The notes beneath the pieces are model-generated. The model did not search any database, was not told the origin of the DNA, and saw only the letters and a program-made list of their open reading frames with translations. Below, one piece after another: positions 1 through 6,159 of a DNA stretch of 16,880 nucleotides; position 1 is the first letter of the stretch, and the number at the start of each line of letters is the position of its first letter. The translations under genes and the position numbers were made by a program. This DNA is from Alphaproteobacteria bacterium (GTDB lineage: Bacteria > Pseudomonadota > Alphaproteobacteria > Rhodobacterales > Rhodobacteraceae): the NCBI GenBank assembly GCA_003696705.1, contig RFGD01000096.1:1-16880 (forward strand), read 5' to 3'.

Positions 1-107
1 AGGCCGGCCCCTTCGGCCGCAGGGATGGAATAATAGGCATATTCCTTGTCGCCGACGCGAAGCGTCTTGCGGGTTCCGGCGGTGTCGTTGCCGACTTGAA
101 TGGTCAT
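1..107 (-). CDS. acnA: Aconitate hydratase, N-terminal fragment (gene runs off the left edge)
   Basis: The minus strand opens with ATG at 107-105 and reads MTIQVGNDTAGTRKTLRVG..., followed by a KEYAYYSIPAAEGAG segment, 35 complete codons before the edge. This N-terminus (short beta start, then Y-Y-S-I-P-A-A) is that of AcnA-type aconitases, the [4Fe-4S] TCA-cycle enzyme that interconverts citrate and isocitrate in the cytoplasm. A strong ribosome binding site, GAAGGAGG, lies six bases before the ATG, which fixes the start. No iron-sulfur cysteine or active-site residue is visible because almost the whole roughly 890-residue protein lies outside the window. It diverges from ccmA, an arrangement I recall from several Rhodobacterales. 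Identification rests on the N-terminus and the neighbour only. Confidence 0.82.
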   Translation of the reverse strand, partial: MTIQVGNDTAGTRKTLRVGDKEYAYYSIPAAEGAG

Positions 108-188
108 CTCGGCCTCCTTCGGCATGTTGGAACTTGCGGGCGTCATGCCGCATCGGCCCGTTTCGTTCAAGTGGGGTGCGGCAATTTT

Positions 189-204
189 GTATGCGATAGC
201 ATAC
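189..204. promoter_or_regulatory. Perfect inverted repeat, candidate operator between acnA and ccmA
   Basis: GTATGC-GATA-GCATAC is a perfect dyad with 6-bp arms and a 4-bp centre. It is flanked by TTTT on the left and CAAAA on the right, so the symmetry continues outward with one extra C. It sits in the 163-bp divergent gap, 82 bp from the acnA start and 67 bp from the ccmA start, in an A+T-rich patch that stands out from the surrounding G+C-rich DNA. This is the placement expected for a transcription-factor site that controls one or both genes. I cannot name the regulator. Confidence 0.5.
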
Positions 205-270
205 CAAAAACGCCGGGCCGCGGCGAGCGGGCCCCTTTCACCCGGTCCCAAACTGCGATATGGCCGAGCC

Positions 271-900
271 ATGCGGCTAGAGGTTCAGGACCTTCAGTGC
301 CAGCGCGGCGGCGTGACGATTCTCTCGAACGTGTCCTTCACGGTCGAGGAAGGAGAGGCGCTTGTCCTGCGCGGCCCGAACGGCGCCGGCAAGACGACGC
401 TCTTGCGCGTCCTGGCCGGGCTGGCGCCGCCCGTCACGGGGACGATCCGCCCCGGCCCCGAGGCGATCGCCTACGGCGCCCATGCCGACGGGCTCAAGGC
501 CCAGATGACGGTGGCCGAGAACCTGGGCTTCTGGGCGGATGTCTTTGGCCATCCGGGCATCGACGACGCGGTCGAGGCCTTTTCGCTGTCGGGGCTTCTG
601 GACCGGCGCGCGCAATACCTATCGGCAGGCCAGAAACGACGCCTGTCGCTTGCGCGGCTTGTCCTGACGGGCCGGCCGATCTGGGTCCTCGACGAACCGA
701 CCGTGTCGCTGGACGCAAGGAATGTCGAACGCTTCGCCGCGGCCGTCGGCCGGCATCTCGACGGTGGCGGCGCGGCGGTCATTGCAACCCACATCGACCT
801 TGGCCTTCCCGGCGCCCGGACGCTCGACATCGCGGCTTTCGCGGCGACCCCCGAAGAGGACGAGGCCGCCGACCCCTTCCTTGACGAGGCGCTGTCATGA
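271..900 (+). CDS. ccmA: Haem exporter ATP-binding protein CcmA
   Basis: This 209-residue protein is a minimal ABC ATPase of the usual CcmA length. It shows the Walker A motif GPNGAGKT (residues 35-42), the signature LSAGQ (117-121), the Walker B VLDEP (139-143) and the H-loop His174. CcmA with CcmB forms the ABC transporter of system I cytochrome c maturation. It powers release of holo-CcmE from the CcmCD complex so that haem can be passed on in the periplasm. The start at 271 (MRLEVQDLQC) was chosen because the reading frame upstream (from 100) has no ABC homology and the family begins right at the first beta strand. The stop overlaps the ccmB start by four bases (ATGA), indicating translational coupling. 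Confidence 0.95.
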   Translation: MRLEVQDLQCQRGGVTILSNVSFTVEEGEALVLRGPNGAGKTTLLRVLAGLAPPVTGTIRPGPEAIAYGAHADGLKAQMTVAENLGFWADVFGHPGIDDAVEAFSLSGLLDRRAQYLSAGQKRRLSLARLVLTGRPIWVLDEPTVSLDARNVERFAAAVGRHLDGGGAAVIATHIDLGLPGARTLDIAAFAATPEEDEAADPFLDEALS

Positions 901-1553
901 TCGCCCTTCTCCGGCGCGACCTTGCGCTTGCGGTGCGTTCGGGGGGCGGTTTTCTCCTCGGGCTGGCGTTCTTCCTGATCCTGACGGTGCTCGTCCCCTT
1001 TGGCGTCGGACCCGAGGGCGGCATCCTTTCGCGCATCGCCGGCGGGATCCTCTGGGTCGGCGCGCTCCTGTCGTGCCTCCTGTCGCTCGACCGCATCTTC
1101 CAGCTCGACTACGAGGACGGCTCGCTCGAGCTTCTGGCGACCGCGCCCTTGCCGCTCGAGGCGGTCGCTGCCGTCAAGGCGGTCGCCCACTGGCTGACCA
1201 CGGGCCTGCCGCTGTCGCTGGCCGCGCCGCTTCTGGGCCTTCTGTTGAACATCGACGCGGCCGCCGAACCCTGGCTCTTTGCAAGCCTCCTGGCTGGCAC
1301 GCCGACGCTCTCGCTTCTTGGCACTTTCGGGGCGGCCTTGACCGTGGGGCTGCGCCGGGGCGGCCTTCTCCTGTCGCTTCTGGTGCTGCCGCTCTACGTG
1401 CCGACGCTGATCTTCGGCGCCGAGGCGGTGCACCGAGGCGCCGCCGGCCTTGACGCGGCGACGCCCCTTCTTCTGGTGGTCGGGATCACCCTTTTCTCGG
1501 TTGCCATCCTGCCGTTCGCGACCGCCATGGCGCTTCGGATGAACCTTCGCTAG
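897..1553 (+). CDS. ccmB: Haem exporter membrane subunit CcmB
   Basis: This 218-residue, strongly hydrophobic protein has about six predicted membrane segments, beginning with GGGFLLGLAFFLILTVLVPF near residues 16-35. It carries the family's conserved stretch around residues 71-86 (LDRIFQLDYEDGSLEL), which includes the LDRxFxxDxxDGxLE pattern typical of CcmB. It is the permease partner of CcmA in the inner membrane. The start is fixed by the four-base overlap with ccmA. After its stop there are 68 bases before ccmC, the widest gap in the operon, so a secondary promoter there is possible but not evident. Confidence 0.95.
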   Translation: MIALLRRDLALAVRSGGGFLLGLAFFLILTVLVPFGVGPEGGILSRIAGGILWVGALLSCLLSLDRIFQLDYEDGSLELLATAPLPLEAVAAVKAVAHWLTTGLPLSLAAPLLGLLLNIDAAAEPWLFASLLAGTPTLSLLGTFGAALTVGLRRGGLLLSLLVLPLYVPTLIFGAEAVHRGAAGLDAATPLLLVVGITLFSVAILPFATAMALRMNLR

Positions 1554-1621
1554 AGCGCCATCTTGCGCATGCGACAAGGGGGCAATTGTAACCGCGGCGT
1601 GGCGTGCATAAAGTCCTGCCC

Positions 1622-2350
1622 ATGTCGATCTGGGAATACGCGAATCCGAAACGTTTCATGCAGACCTCGGGGGTTCTCCTGCCGTGGGTCGGCTGGGCTG
1701 CCGCGATCTGCCTTGTCGTCGGGCTTGGCTGGGGCTTCTTCCTGACGCCCGAGGACTACAAGCAAGGGTCGACGGTCAAGATCATCTACGTCCATGTGCC
1801 GGCGGCGCTCATGGCGATCAATGCGTGGTTCATGATGCTCGTGACGTCGCTCATCTGGATCGTGCGGCGCCACCACGTCTCGGCCCTGGCGGCCAAGGCG
1901 GCGGCGCCGGTCGGCGCGACGTTCACGCTTGTCGCGCTCATCACCGGCGCGGTCTGGGGCCAGCCGATGTGGGGGACCTGGTGGGCGTGGGACCCGCGGC
2001 TGACCTCGTTCCTCATCCTGTTTCTCTTCTATCTTGGCTACATCGCCCTTTGGGAAGCGATCGAGAACCCCGATACGGCGGCCGATCTGACCTCGATCCT
2101 GTGCCTCGTCGGCTCGGTCTTTGCGGTGCTGTCGCGCTATGCCGTCCTGTTCTGGAACCAGGGCCTGCATCAGGGCGCCTCGCTCTCGATGGACCGCCAG
2201 GAGCACGTCGCCGACGTGTTCTACCAGCCGCTTCTGATCTCGATCGCCGGGTTCGTCCTTCTTTTCGTCGCGCTGGTCCTGTTGCGCACACGCACCGAGA
2301 TCCGCCGCCGCCGGATGACGGCCCTTCTTGCGCGGGAGCGTCTGGCATGA
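1622..2350 (+). CDS. ccmC: Haem-handling protein CcmC (HelC)
   Basis: This 242-residue integral membrane protein has six likely helices. It is a haem-handling protein: it loads haem onto the chaperone CcmE. The tryptophan-rich WWD motif is WGQPMWGTWWAWDPR (residues 112-126), and the flanking haem-ligand histidines are His58 (YVHVP) and His183 (GLHQGAS), placed as in the family. The start MSIWEYANPKRF matches the usual N-terminus of rhodobacterial homologues. A GTG six codons upstream at 1604 is possible but less likely; no strong Shine-Dalgarno sequence is seen before either. The stop overlaps the ccmD start (ATGA). Confidence 0.95.
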   Translation: MSIWEYANPKRFMQTSGVLLPWVGWAAAICLVVGLGWGFFLTPEDYKQGSTVKIIYVHVPAALMAINAWFMMLVTSLIWIVRRHHVSALAAKAAAPVGATFTLVALITGAVWGQPMWGTWWAWDPRLTSFLILFLFYLGYIALWEAIENPDTAADLTSILCLVGSVFAVLSRYAVLFWNQGLHQGASLSMDRQEHVADVFYQPLLISIAGFVLLFVALVLLRTRTEIRRRRMTALLARERLA

Positions 2351-2502
2351 TGCCCGAACTTGGAAAATATGCGACCGAGGTTCTGTCGGCCTATGCGGTC
2401 TCGATCGTGCTGATCGGCGGCATCGTCTGGCAGTCGGTGCGGCGGGACCGAAAGGTGCGCGAGGAGCTTTCGAGGATCGAGAAAGGGCGCCGCAATGGAT
2501 GA
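2347..2502 (+). CDS. ccmD: Haem exporter small subunit CcmD
   Basis: This 51-residue protein has one transmembrane helix (about residues 12-29, VLSAYAVSIVLIGGIVWQ) followed by a very basic, charged tail (RRDRKVREELSRIEKGRR). That is the CcmD layout: a tyrosine before the membrane segment and a cytoplasmic positively charged C-terminus. CcmD holds the CcmABC-CcmE complex together and is needed for release of holo-CcmE. It starts at the ATGATG that overlaps the ccmC stop; the second ATG at 2350 would shorten it by one residue. The stop lies within the first codons of ccmG, an 8-base overlap, so translation of the three genes is coupled. Confidence 0.9.
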   Translation: MMPELGKYATEVLSAYAVSIVLIGGIVWQSVRRDRKVREELSRIEKGRRNG

Positions 2503-3088
2503 TGAAAACGTCGTCATGGGCGACGAGATCGACAAGCCCCGGAAACGGCGTGGCCTGTCGTGGCTTCTGCTCATTCCGCTGATCTTCCTGGCGCTCGTTG
2601 CCATGTTCCTTTGGGGTATGGGGCGCGAGAACCCGAAAGAGCTGCCCTCGACCCTGGTCGGCAGGTCCGCGCCGACCATCGAGCTCACGCCCTTGGGCGA
2701 CACCCCGCTTCTCGAGGACAAGATGCTTCGCGAAGGCGGTGTGAAGCTCGTGAACTTCTGGGCAAGCTGGTGCGCGCCCTGCCGCGCCGAGCACAAGCAC
2801 CTCATGGCCCTCTCGGCCTCCGGCATCCCGGTCTATGGCGTCAACTACAAGGACGAACCGGCGAAGGCGCTTGGCTTCCTTGCAGAGCTTGGCAACCCCT
2901 ATGCGCGGCTCGGGGCCGATCGTTCCGGACGGCAGGCGATCGACTGGGGCGTCTATGGCGTGCCCGAAACCTTTGTGCTCGACGCGACCGGCAAGGTGCT
3001 TCTGCGTTTCCCCGGGCCCCTCACCCGCGAGGTGATCGCCTCGAAGATCATGCCGGCGATCGAGAAGGCGCAGGCCGCCGCAAACTGA
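2495..3088 (+). CDS. ccmG: Cytochrome c biogenesis thiol:disulfide oxidoreductase CcmG (DsbE)
   Basis: The 197-residue protein has a short acidic and basic N-terminus and a single membrane anchor (about residues 21-42). A periplasmic thioredoxin fold follows. The active site is WASWCAPC with Cys93 and Cys96, and the cis-proline is Pro157 in YGVPETF. CcmG keeps the haem-binding cysteines of apocytochrome c (or CcmH) reduced, drawing electrons from CcdA/DsbD. It closes the visible ccm operon; ccmE, ccmF, ccmH and ccmI are not in the window and are presumably encoded elsewhere, as in Rhodobacter. A second in-frame ATG at codon 8 is an alternative start. A hairpin follows about 80 bases after the stop. 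Confidence 0.95.
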   Translation: MDDENVVMGDEIDKPRKRRGLSWLLLIPLIFLALVAMFLWGMGRENPKELPSTLVGRSAPTIELTPLGDTPLLEDKMLREGGVKLVNFWASWCAPCRAEHKHLMALSASGIPVYGVNYKDEPAKALGFLAELGNPYARLGADRSGRQAIDWGVYGVPETFVLDATGKVLLRFPGPLTREVIASKIMPAIEKAQAAAN

Positions 3089-3170
3089 ACCCGCCGCGAG
3101 TGGGGTCGCCCGGCCGAGCCCGCGCGGGCGGCAAGCCATGCGCCCCTGCCTGTCAAGAGACGGGGCGTCC

Positions 3171-3210
3171 CGGCCCCGTGCCGGGACCCTGGCCAGGCGG
3201 CACGGGGCCG
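3171..3210. terminator. Hairpin between the convergent ccmG and marR genes
   Basis: CGGCCCCGTGCC at 3171-3182 is perfectly complementary to GGCACGGGGCCG at 3199-3210, with a 16-base loop. It lies in the 127-bp gap between the ccmG stop and the stop of the opposing MarR gene (3216). The placement and the perfect 12-bp G+C-rich stem suit a bidirectional terminator. There is no U-tract on either side, so it would be an L-shaped or Rho-assisted terminator and not a classical intrinsic one. Confidence 0.6.
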
Positions 3211-3215
3211 CGTCG

Positions 3216-3713
3216 CTAGTAGATGTAGCGGATCTGGTCGCTCCAGTAGCGCTCCATCCGTCTGAGCGCGCCGTTGATCGTATCGAACCCCTCGGGGCCA
3301 AGGAGTTCCAGCTTCCGAAGCCCGTCCGCATGTCGGGCGAAGAGCGCGGCGACGACATCGCGGATCTTGCGACCCTTTTCGGTCAGCCGCACGCGCACCG
3401 ACCGGCGGTCGATCTCGCAGCGTTTGTGGTGCATGTAGCCCAGCTCGACCAGCTTCTTGAGATTGTAGCTCACGTTCGAGCCCTGATAGTAGCCGCGCGA
3501 CTTGAGTTCGCCGGCCGTCACCTCGTTGTCGCCGATGTTGAACAAGAGCAACGCCTGCACGGGATTGACCTCGAGGATCCCGAGTCGCTCGAACTCGTCC
3601 TTGATGACGTCCAGAAGCAGCCGGTGAAGCCGCTCGACCAGCGCAAGCGCCTCAAGATAGCCTGCCACGAAGTCCTGCGTCTTCTCGGTGCCGAATGATT
3701 GCTGAAGGCTCAT
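3216..3713 (-). CDS. MarR-family winged-helix regulator, LdtR-like
   Basis: This 165-residue protein starts at ATG 3713 (MSLQQSFGTE), with a GGAG ten or so bases upstream; an in-frame TTG at 3761 is unlikely. The first third is helical (VERLHRLLLDVIKDEFERLG, residues 26-45). The winged helix covers about 50-115, with a recognition helix SNVSYNLKKLVELGY (79-93) and a wing HKRCEIDRRSVRVRLTEKG (96-114) bearing the MarR hallmark DRRSxxVxLTxKG. The C-terminal helix (PEGFDTINGALRRMERYW) would form the dimer interface. The combination closely resembles my memory of alphaproteobacterial LdtR, described in Liberibacter as a regulator of an L,D-transpeptidase and stress genes. The target here is unknown and no transpeptidase is adjacent. 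MarR membership is certain; LdtR orthology is moderate. Confidence 0.85.
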   Translation of the reverse strand: MSLQQSFGTEKTQDFVAGYLEALALVERLHRLLLDVIKDEFERLGILEVNPVQALLLFNIGDNEVTAGELKSRGYYQGSNVSYNLKKLVELGYMHHKRCEIDRRSVRVRLTEKGRKIRDVVAALFARHADGLRKLELLGPEGFDTINGALRRMERYWSDQIRYIY

Positions 3714-3775
3714 GTCCTGCTCCGCCACTCGTTGTAGGCCCAACGTGGCGGGAACTTGCAAACATTCCGTTAAAT

Positions 3776-4045
3776 CTAATGATCCGGCGACAGGCCGAAA
3801 TCCCGGGCGATCCGTTCGACCATGGGCCGGTGTCGGGCCGGGACCGCCTCGGCGCCGGACACCCAGCGATAGAGATCCTGGTCGGGCTCTTCCATCAGCG
3901 CCTCGAGCGCGTCAAGCTCGCCGTCGGCCAGCGTCTCGGCATGGCGATCGACGAACCCGCCAAGGATGAGGTCCATTTCCTTCGTGCCCCGGTGCCACGC
4001 GCGCATGCGCAGGCGCTTGAGGCGAAGCGCGCGCGTGCCCGTCAC
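3776..4045 (-). CDS. sdhE: Succinate dehydrogenase flavinylation factor SdhE
   Basis: This 89-residue protein of the SdhE/Sdh5 (CptB, DUF339) family has the signature RGTKEMD (residues 19-25), the conserved RGxxE motif needed for covalent FAD attachment to the SdhA flavoprotein. Further family landmarks are the LRMRxWHRG start and DQDLYRWVSG (55-64). It acts in the cytoplasm as an assembly chaperone for succinate dehydrogenase and fumarate reductase. The start is taken as GTG 4045 because it forms a GTGA overlap with the upstream HTH gene and gives the usual family length of about 90 residues. The next in-frame ATG (codon 14) would cut into the conserved region. The reading frame stays open far upstream, but that part is antisense to other genes and has no homology. 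Confidence 0.9.
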   Translation of the reverse strand: MTGTRALRLKRLRMRAWHRGTKEMDLILGGFVDRHAETLADGELDALEALMEEPDQDLYRWVSGAEAVPARHRPMVERIARDFGLSPDH

Positions 4046-4434
4046 TGCCCGGTCTCCACCAAGGCCTTCCGGATGCGCTTCTCGACCCTGGCCGTTTCCT
4101 CGGCGAGGCGTGCCATCTCGGCCCGGATGCGCCGAAGATCGCCAAGCGCGGCGCGAATGTCCGCGGGCTGGTCGTCGAGGGTTTCGTCGACGCCCTGCCC
4201 TTCTCCGGTCAGGAGCCACATGACCGAGACGTTCAGGACCCCGGCCAGCATCTGCAATCTGTTGGCACGCGGCTCGGCGGCATCGGTTTCCCAGGCTTCG
4301 AGCGTCTCGAGCGCGACGCCCAGCCGTTGCGCCAGATCCTCCTGGGACAGGCCCAGGGCCTCGCGCGCGGCGGCAAGACGGTCTCCGAACGTGGCGACAT
4401 CGTTCGTGAACCAGTTCCGCTCGACGTCTGTCAC
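4042..4434 (-). CDS. XRE/Cro-type helix-turn-helix protein coupled to sdhE
   Basis: This 130-residue protein starts at GTG 4434 with a GGAAGGA ribosome binding site upstream. Residues 16-76 form a Cro/C1-type HTH: LAAAREALGLSQEDLAQRLG carries helices 1-2, LETLEAWETD the recognition helix and scaffold, and RLQMLAGVLNVSVMWLLTGEG the closing helices. Residues 90-127 are a charged heptad-like helix (RRIRAEMARLAEETARVEKR), a probable coiled coil for self-association. The stop overlaps the GTG of sdhE (GTGA), so the two are likely made from one message. It may be an autoregulator or a regulator of respiratory genes; its targets cannot be read from the sequence. It diverges from the aminotransferase gene with a 79-bp gap. 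Confidence 0.85.
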   Translation of the reverse strand: MTDVERNWFTNDVATFGDRLAAAREALGLSQEDLAQRLGVALETLEAWETDAAEPRANRLQMLAGVLNVSVMWLLTGEGQGVDETLDDQPADIRAALGDLRRIRAEMARLAEETARVEKRIRKALVETGQ

Positions 4435-4513
4435 CCCTTGTCCTTCCGTGCTTGATCGGCAGTCGACCGGAACTTAAGACAGCCTTGACGGCTTCGCAAA
4501 CACGGGAACGGCC

Positions 4514-5716
4514 ATGTCTATCCTTTCCGCGACACTGGGACGCGTCCGGCCCTCGCCCACCATCGCGATGACGTCGCGCGCCCGGGCGCTTCGGGCCGAG
4601 GGGCGGGACATCATCTCGCTCAGCGCCGGCGAGCCCGATTTCGACACGCCCGCCCATGTGCGCGAGGCCGCCAAGGCCGCCATCGATGCCGGCCACACGC
4701 GCTATACCAACCCCGACGGGATTGCCGAACTGAAGGCCGCCATTCGCGAAAAGTTCCGCCGCGAGAACGCCATCACCTATGCCGATGACGAGGTGATGGT
4801 CTCGGCCGGCGGCAAACAGGTGATCTTCAACGCCTTCGTCGCCACGCTCGACCCCGGCGACGAGGTGGTCATCCCGGCCCCCTACTGGGTCAGCTACCCG
4901 GACATGGTCACCCTTGCCGGCGGCTCCCCCGTCATCGTGCCGACCAGCGCGGAAGACCGTTTCTGCCTGAGGCCGGAGGCGCTCGAATCGGCCATAACGC
5001 CCCGCACGAAGTGGCTGGTGCTGAATTCCCCGTCGAACCCGACCGGCTCGGCCTACTCGGCCGAGGAGCTTGCCGCGCTTGCCGATGTCCTTCGGCGTCA
5101 TCCGGATGTCTGGGTCCTTTCCGACGACATCTACGAGCACATCCTTTTCGACGATCTTCGCTTCGCGACAATCGCGGCCGTCGACGAGGAAATGCGTGCC
5201 CGGACCCTCACCGTGAACGGCGTCTCGAAAGCCTATGCGATGACCGGCTGGCGGATCGGCTACGGCGGGGGGCCCGCGCCCCTTGTCCGCGCCATGGTCA
5301 AGGTCCAGTCGCAAAGCACCTCGTGCCCGCCGTCGGTCTCGCAACACGCCGCACTGGCCGCATTGACGGGCCCCCAGGACTTCATTGCCACGGCAAGGGC
5401 GGCCTTCCGCCGGCGGCGCGATCTGGTCGTCCAGCGCCTCGACGAAGCCCCGGGCATCGTCTGCCCCAGGCCAGAGGGCGCCTTCTATGTCTATCCCTCG
5501 ATCGCCGACTGCATCGGCCGGCAGACCCGCGAGGGGCGGCGCATCAAAACCGACGAGGACTTTGCCATGGCCCTTCTCGAGGAAGCGGGGGTGGCCGTCG
5601 TCTTTGGTGCCGCCTTCGGCCTGTCCCCGCACTTCCGGGTCAGCTATGCCACCGACGACAGGACGCTTGAAGATGCCTGCGCGCGGATCGCCGAGTTCAC
5701 GGCCGCTCTTGTCTGA
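4514..5716 (+). CDS. PLP-dependent aminotransferase, class I/II (aspartate aminotransferase-like)
   Basis: This 400-residue fold-type I aminotransferase has the expected length. Landmarks are the N-terminal SAGEPDFDTP (residues 37-46), the cofactor-phosphate and ring contacts NSPSNPTG (171-178, Asn175) and SDDIYEH (203-209), and the PLP Schiff-base Lys239 in NGVSKAYAMTGWRIGY. Arg375 in FRVSYA binds the substrate carboxylate. The pattern is that of subgroup I-gamma enzymes, often annotated aspartate (and sometimes prephenate) aminotransferase: transfer of an amino group from aspartate to 2-oxoglutarate or to an aromatic precursor. Substrate choice cannot be settled by eye. The upstream gap holds a weak promoter-like pair (TTGATC 4452-4457, TTAAGA 4474-4479, 16-bp spacing). 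A small uncharacterised gene follows after 12 bases and is probably co-transcribed. Confidence 0.9.
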   Translation: MSILSATLGRVRPSPTIAMTSRARALRAEGRDIISLSAGEPDFDTPAHVREAAKAAIDAGHTRYTNPDGIAELKAAIREKFRRENAITYADDEVMVSAGGKQVIFNAFVATLDPGDEVVIPAPYWVSYPDMVTLAGGSPVIVPTSAEDRFCLRPEALESAITPRTKWLVLNSPSNPTGSAYSAEELAALADVLRRHPDVWVLSDDIYEHILFDDLRFATIAAVDEEMRARTLTVNGVSKAYAMTGWRIGYGGGPAPLVRAMVKVQSQSTSCPPSVSQHAALAALTGPQDFIATARAAFRRRRDLVVQRLDEAPGIVCPRPEGAFYVYPSIADCIGRQTREGRRIKTDEDFAMALLEEAGVAVVFGAAFGLSPHFRVSYATDDRTLEDACARIAEFTAALV

Positions 5717-5728
5717 ACGGAGAACGCA

Positions 5729-6142
5729 ATGAGCATCGATCTTCCGCCCTACTATTTCCGGGTCCGTGAGAATGGCGCGGCAGTGTTTCGCGTCTCGAAC
5801 GACGAGCGGATGCGGCGGATCGACATGCAGCAGATCGCCGTCGTGAATGTGCGCAACGGCGAGATCAAGCCGCAGGGAGGACGACGCCTGTCCGTCGCCG
5901 ACCTTGCCGCCATCCGCGACTGGCTGACCGAGCGTCAGGCAATCCTGAAGGCACGCGAGGCCGACGATCTGGACCGTGCCATCGACTACCTGAACACGAC
6001 GGCCCAGTGGCTTCAGAGCAAGGCGACCGACGACGACGTCGACCGGATCGCCGACCGGCTTCTTCTGGCCATGCATGACCTGAGGTCGGTCCTTGTCCGC
6101 CGGATGGCCGAGCGCCGCTCGGGCGCCGAAGAAGACGACTGA
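5729..6142 (+). CDS. Uncharacterised protein, 137 residues
   Basis: I do not recognise a named family. The protein is soluble and charged, with no signal peptide or membrane segment. Residues 1-50 look like a beta-rich domain (PPYYFRVRENGAAVFRVSND, then IAVVNVRNGEIKP). The rest is helical and acidic (DDLDRAIDYLNTTAQWLQSKATDDDVDRIADRLLLAMHDLRSVLVRRM), ending in GAEEDD. The start is well supported by ACGGAG nine bases upstream. The gene lies 12 bases after the aminotransferase stop and probably shares its transcript. It converges on the MATE gene with only 17 bases between the two stops. I recall similar short hypothetical proteins in Rhodobacterales, so it is probably real and conserved, but its function is unknown. 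Confidence 0.75.
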   Translation: MSIDLPPYYFRVRENGAAVFRVSNDERMRRIDMQQIAVVNVRNGEIKPQGGRRLSVADLAAIRDWLTERQAILKAREADDLDRAIDYLNTTAQWLQSKATDDDVDRIADRLLLAMHDLRSVLVRRMAERRSGAEEDD

Positions 6143-6159
6143 CCACGCACCGCGCCCGG

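Noticed and set aside
100..270. N-terminal extension of CcmA in the same frame
   Set aside because: The extension runs through the acnA-ccmA promoter region and the palindrome, and CcmA proteins begin at the first strand of the ATPase (position 271).
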